Positions 43,331-64,000 of a stretch of 64,000 bases of DNA are shown piece by piece; the stretch's first letter is position 1; every line of letters starts with the position of its first letter. The position numbers and the translations under genes are program-made. The DNA lies in NCBI RefSeq assembly GCF_021347895.1, contig NC_067123.1:8003828-8067827 (forward strand), given 5' to 3'. Origin of the DNA: Acanthochromis polyacanthus. Taxonomy: Eukaryota; Chordata; Actinopteri; Pomacentridae. The notes under the pieces were generated by a model. That model saw nothing but the letters and a program-made list of their open reading frames with translations. It did no database searches and was not told the DNA's origin.

Positions 43331-44366
43331 TCGGCTTTGCCGCTTTAGGTTCCATAAATCAAAACAACTACAAATTTAAAATGCATTATCTGGGGACGAA
43401 GGCCTGAGACAGAGCAAAGTATAGTATTTACTGGTATAAAAATGCAAATTCTAAACGCCTTAGTACTTTTGTTAAAAGTCACAAATTAATCACTATATTT
43501 ACCCTTTTTTTTGGCAATTTGTCCACCTTCTTGCAACAATAGTGCAATTTTTTTTTAACATAACAGATTAGAGTGATTTACCAACTTTGCAACCTTATTT
43601 TGAAACCTGCTGAATATGATTTAAGCAGCTTATAAAGCTATAAAAAATCTAACAATATTGATGCAAATGGAATTAATACTAGACTAAAAATACTACAATC
43701 GATACCAGTGAAGTTTGGTTTTCTGATACTTAAATCTTAAACTGGACTTGCTTTAAAGTTATTTTTATGCTATTCAGTTTAAACATTGATATAGCAGGCA
43801 TAGGGAAAATAATATACTCATTACCTCCTAAAGGTCATTGGAATTATTTGGGTTTCAAAAATAGGCGGGAGTTCATCATTTCCAGCTTACCAGAAATGCG
43901 GGAGGTTCTTTGACCGGGTCTCCTCACCTTAACCCACCTCTTCACACAATATGACCTGAATCTGAAAGGCTGCTCTAATCCAATAAGCACTCCTAACACC
44001 GATATACTTGATAAAGGCCAGCTGGGGAGGTACACACTGTATGTTCCAGGGATTTGAGAACTTGTCTGGTGGGTCAAAGTGGCCAGAGTTGTTTAAATAA
44101 GGATGTATTTGCATCGACTTGTGAGTCAGACATTCAATTATTACAAAACACTCATAAAAGAGTCAGGGATGTGAAATAAATTCAAGGACATACGGTGTTG
44201 TGTTAGATCTTTAATATTTTCAATATTTATTTTTTTTTGTTGTTTAGAAATATTGCACATGGTCAACATGCCTGCTTATGAGATAACACTCACCTCGCTC
44301 ATCCTAAAATTCCTTCTCCAAAGAAAGGACAGTTTATTTTTAAGCACAATCATACAGTGTACACGC

Positions 44367-44440
44367 ATACATGTGTGTGTATGCATATATGTCTGTGTGG
44401 GTGCGCGCACGCGTGCATGTGATTGCACATGCATGCAGAT
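44367..44440. repeat. Alternating purine-pyrimidine tract
   Basis: TGTGTGTATGCATATATG, GTGCGCGCACGCGTGCATG and GCACATGCATGCA segments: nearly continuous alternation, with strong Z-DNA-type potential. Confidence 0.7.
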
Positions 44441-45307
44441 AGACACTTTACAGCCCTAACCCCAAAGTGATGTGATTTGATAGTCTTCTATTACCTGTGT
44501 GTATTTCCATATATATTTATATATTGTATATCCTGAATATATATTTCATATATATCCTGAATCAACTGGGTTTCATAACAGTCAAGATGGCAGACAAAAT
44601 AGTCATGGTGACTATAAAATACTGTCTCTAGAGTAGAATATAGAATACAATGAAAAATATACTATTGATAATGTTGCTGCGTGGTGAAAGAACAAGAGGT
44701 TGGTCGTGTTAACACGCTACCTGCATGTGCCAAAACATACACACACACCCAAACACAGACCTAAATGCACATATATGGAAATACCGGTATATATATTTTT
44801 TCACACATCCAACTGTATACAGAGAAATAAAAGAGATACCCATAATAACTACCCCCACTCTTCACTAAAGAAGCAAAGAGCCAAAAAGTGCTATTCAAAA
44901 ATTGTCTTTGACTTTTAGTAAGTTATACTCTCTATCTCTTCAACAATAACAATAATTGTGTGATTCTTTTTTTTGTTTTGTTTTATACCATAGCTAAAGA
45001 TAGTATCACAACAGCTCATTCCTCTCACTGACTGACTGCACTGGATTTAATATCTATGGCACAGAGCCTTGCCCCGAAAAAACAAAATAACCCCCCCCAT
45101 TTCCAAAAAATAAATGTCCTATTGCACCATTTGATGGGAAAGGATAAAGTGTCGAGAAGAGAGGGAAGAGGGGAGGGCTCCAGAGACTGCCCTCCAGGGC
45201 TGGTCTAGGATCTGCTTTCCCTGAACTAACCCTAACCAGAACCATCCTGAGCTACATAGCGCTTGACCCGGGACCAGTGCTTAAGGGCACTTTCTAACAC
45301 TTGAGGG

Positions 45308-45407
45308 TTTGAGGAGGAGAGCGGTGAAGGAGGGAGGAGAGGACTGAGGAGAAGAGAGATGAAGGGAGGAGGAGAAAAGCAGGGAGGTCGAGGGGGAGGA
45401 AAGAGGT
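45308..45407. repeat. Polypurine block of about 100 bp
   Basis: Almost only A and G on the plus strand (GGAGGGAGGAGAGGA and related words), so the cic-sense strand is a CU-rich tract. It lies in the cic 3' UTR or just beyond it. Confidence 0.8.
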
Positions 45408-46396
45408 GGTTGATAACATACGGAACAAAGTTATTATTTTTATCTACTAAAACAATCTCTAAAAACAATACTTTCCTGATTTAACTTGTGGCGGTCCCAG
45501 ACAAGGAGGGCCGCACAAATTGTGCAAACACCTGATTTCAACGTTTTACAAAACGACAAACGCCCCTGCTCCCCCACTTCTGTGTCTGGTGAGAAATCGT
45601 AGGGGAGGATGGGGGAGGAGAGGGGAGGAGAACCACCCCAGGGACAATTAAAAGTGAGGAAGGGGGCAGGAGGGGGGCACAGACTGATTTTTGTCCCCTT
45701 CTTTGTCCAGAGTTTTTTAGTTAGTTTTTTTTTTTTTTGTTGTGATTTTTTTTTATGCTGGAGAAGAAACACAATAGAGCCACGAGAGAGAAAAACAGGC
45801 CACGGTAAAACTGGTTATTTCCACGGCAACGATAACGAGAGAAAGCAACATCATATCCACGGGGGGCGATTGAGAGAAGTTTGGTTAAAATTCTACCTTT
45901 CCTCTCTGTTGGTGACCTTGTCGTGTTGTCCTTATTCACTACTATTACGTTTTCCTATCATTGGAATATGAACCTTGCATCTGGTGAACGTCGTCCGGTT
46001 TCTTCTTCTTCTTCCTTTTCTCTGTGCTCTGTCGGGAGCCGGCCAGTGTCGAGTTTCACGTTGATTCTTCAAAGTCTCACAACCAAATGTCTCTTTACAT
46101 AATCTCATTACGGTTCCTGTTCTCACAGGTTTTGGGGACGTGACCCCAGCAGACATACAGACATATATAATCAGCTCCTGCCAGCGAGGACTCAGTCTTT
46201 CGAAATGGCAACAACTGAAGGTGCAAAGATTGGTCACACTACATCCCAACTCCTGCCTTCTTTTTGTTTTTCAGGAGGTCTCATGCTTTCAGTTTCTCTT
46301 CTCACTACAATCACTAAAAACTGTGCAGGCCGATGGCTTGGTCAGACCAGGGTTGACTGTGTTTGAGTGCTCACACTGCACAGACGTGTCCATGCG

Positions 46397-46397
<1 letters not shown>

Positions 46398-46472
<75 letters not shown>
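46398..46472. repeat. (TG)n microsatellite, about 37 repeats
   Basis: Uninterrupted TG run followed by CCTGC, then a shorter TG run near 46480-46490. Downstream of the cic stop, probably in its 3' UTR (CA repeat in the mRNA). Confidence 0.97.
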
Positions 46473-46474
<2 letters not shown>

Positions 46475-47205
46475 TGCTTTATGTGTGTGTGCTGTCTGTT
46501 TTGCAGCATCGAGGGGCTGTGGAATATCAGTGGAGGTCGTTGGGGTTGTGTTTGCGTCCCGACCACTGTGCTGAGGAGTGGAAGGGGCGAGAAGGAGGTC
46601 AAGTCAATGGCATCTGAGGGCTGGTTGGCTGGCTGGCAACAGCAAACTGCATCTGCACAATAAGTGACAAAGTGCCTTTGTGTATCGTGGTCCTTGGTAG
46701 CGGCTCCTGGGGACTGCCAACCAAGAGTAACAGTCTGATTTGGTAAGTGTGTGTGTGTGGGATCATGTGCATGCTGGAGATTACATATGCACCAGGGTTG
46801 GTTTGTTTGTGTGTTTGTGTGTGCCAGAGAGATAGAGAGTGTGTACCACAGAGTTTGTGTGTCAGACTACAAACTACTGTACAAGTGTGCTGAGAGCAGA
46901 CCTGGGCAAAAGTGTTGACTAAAAGTACTCTTGGAAAATAAGAAGGGAAAACAATTCTACAAGAAGCACTTGACTCGTTGTGACTTGCATGTGATTCGAC
47001 CACTTTTGAGGCTTTTTTTAAAGGTCTGATTGGACGATCCAAGTGTGCCTCGGGCAGGTTGAATATCTGTGACCATGTTCCATGTTTCTGCCCAGGTCTG
47101 GAGGAGTTCAGTGCCAGTAGAACGGATCCATAGTACTGGTTCACACACTCCTCTCTCTCTCCCTCTTTTTCTTTCCTAGATTTTCCTGCTGTCATCCTCT
47201 CCAGC

Positions 47206-64000
<16,795 letters not shown>

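Larger units (their letters stand above)
43331..47205 (-). other. cic 3' UTR and cic-gsk3a spacer
   Basis: About 3.9 kb from the cic stop to the gsk3a promoter. It contains a (TG)n, a polypurine block and an alternating purine-pyrimidine block. A minus-strand AATAAA at 44231-44226 is a possible cic poly(A) signal but lacks a good downstream element. No ERF or other coding sequence was found. Confidence 0.5.

Noticed and set aside
46342..46663. Open frames of 84-144 codons across the TG repeat (poly Cys-Val or His-Thr)
   Set aside because: Artefact of the microsatellite; no splice or homology support.

Overview
This 64 kb window is vertebrate nuclear DNA, most probably from a teleost fish, perhaps a percomorph. 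The evidence is spliced genes with GT/AG introns, orthologues of known vertebrate genes, and teleost-type SINEs, LINE 3' tails and TIR elements in the introns. It is not prokaryotic; there are no operons, phage or CRISPR.

Layout, left to right. (1) 1-2000: AT-rich minisatellites. The first family shows a higher-order period of about 0.4 kb. A 105 bp piece of the 5' end of 18S rRNA (minus strand) and a SINE tail are embedded in them. (2) 2504-7156, plus strand: the last five coding exons of a bmp8-type BMP ligand; the 5' exons lie off the window or to the left. (3) 8785-15500, minus strand: a complete small gene for a 76-residue ZNF706-family zinc-finger protein, with a non-coding first exon at a CpG-rich promoter that contains a strong CTCF-like motif. 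It is tail-to-tail with bmp8. (4) About 16768-43300, minus strand: a complete gsk3a gene. Eleven coding exons were joined by reading frame into a 438-residue kinase with all catalytic motifs. A long 3' UTR is inferred. (5) 47206-64000, minus strand: the last twelve coding exons of capicua (cic), about 911 codons, including the C-terminal C1 region. The HMG box lies beyond the right edge.

The GSK3A-CIC pair is also neighbouring in mammals, where ERF lies between them and CIC points the other way. Here cic and gsk3a are in tandem and no ERF-like coding was recognised between them. How the genes work together: GSK3 is the central kinase of Wnt and insulin signalling, BMP8 is a secreted TGF-beta-family ligand, and CIC is a MAPK-regulated repressor. 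They share signalling biology, but nothing in the sequence indicates co-regulation.

The accessory content is rich: TTAA-flanked TIR elements, three recurrent TIR/MITE families, a decayed mariner transposase, a broken CxxC-type element ORF in a gsk3a intron, long hairpin-forming inverted repeats and three intronic or UTR tandem arrays. I see no convincing new multi-gene system. The most notable observations are the 18S rDNA fragment in a satellite array, the cluster of SUMO-type motifs in cic, the rearranged cic-gsk3a order, and the TTAA element that keeps an exon-like coding remnant. All gene models were built by eye from splice signals and reading-frame continuity; no alignment or search was run.
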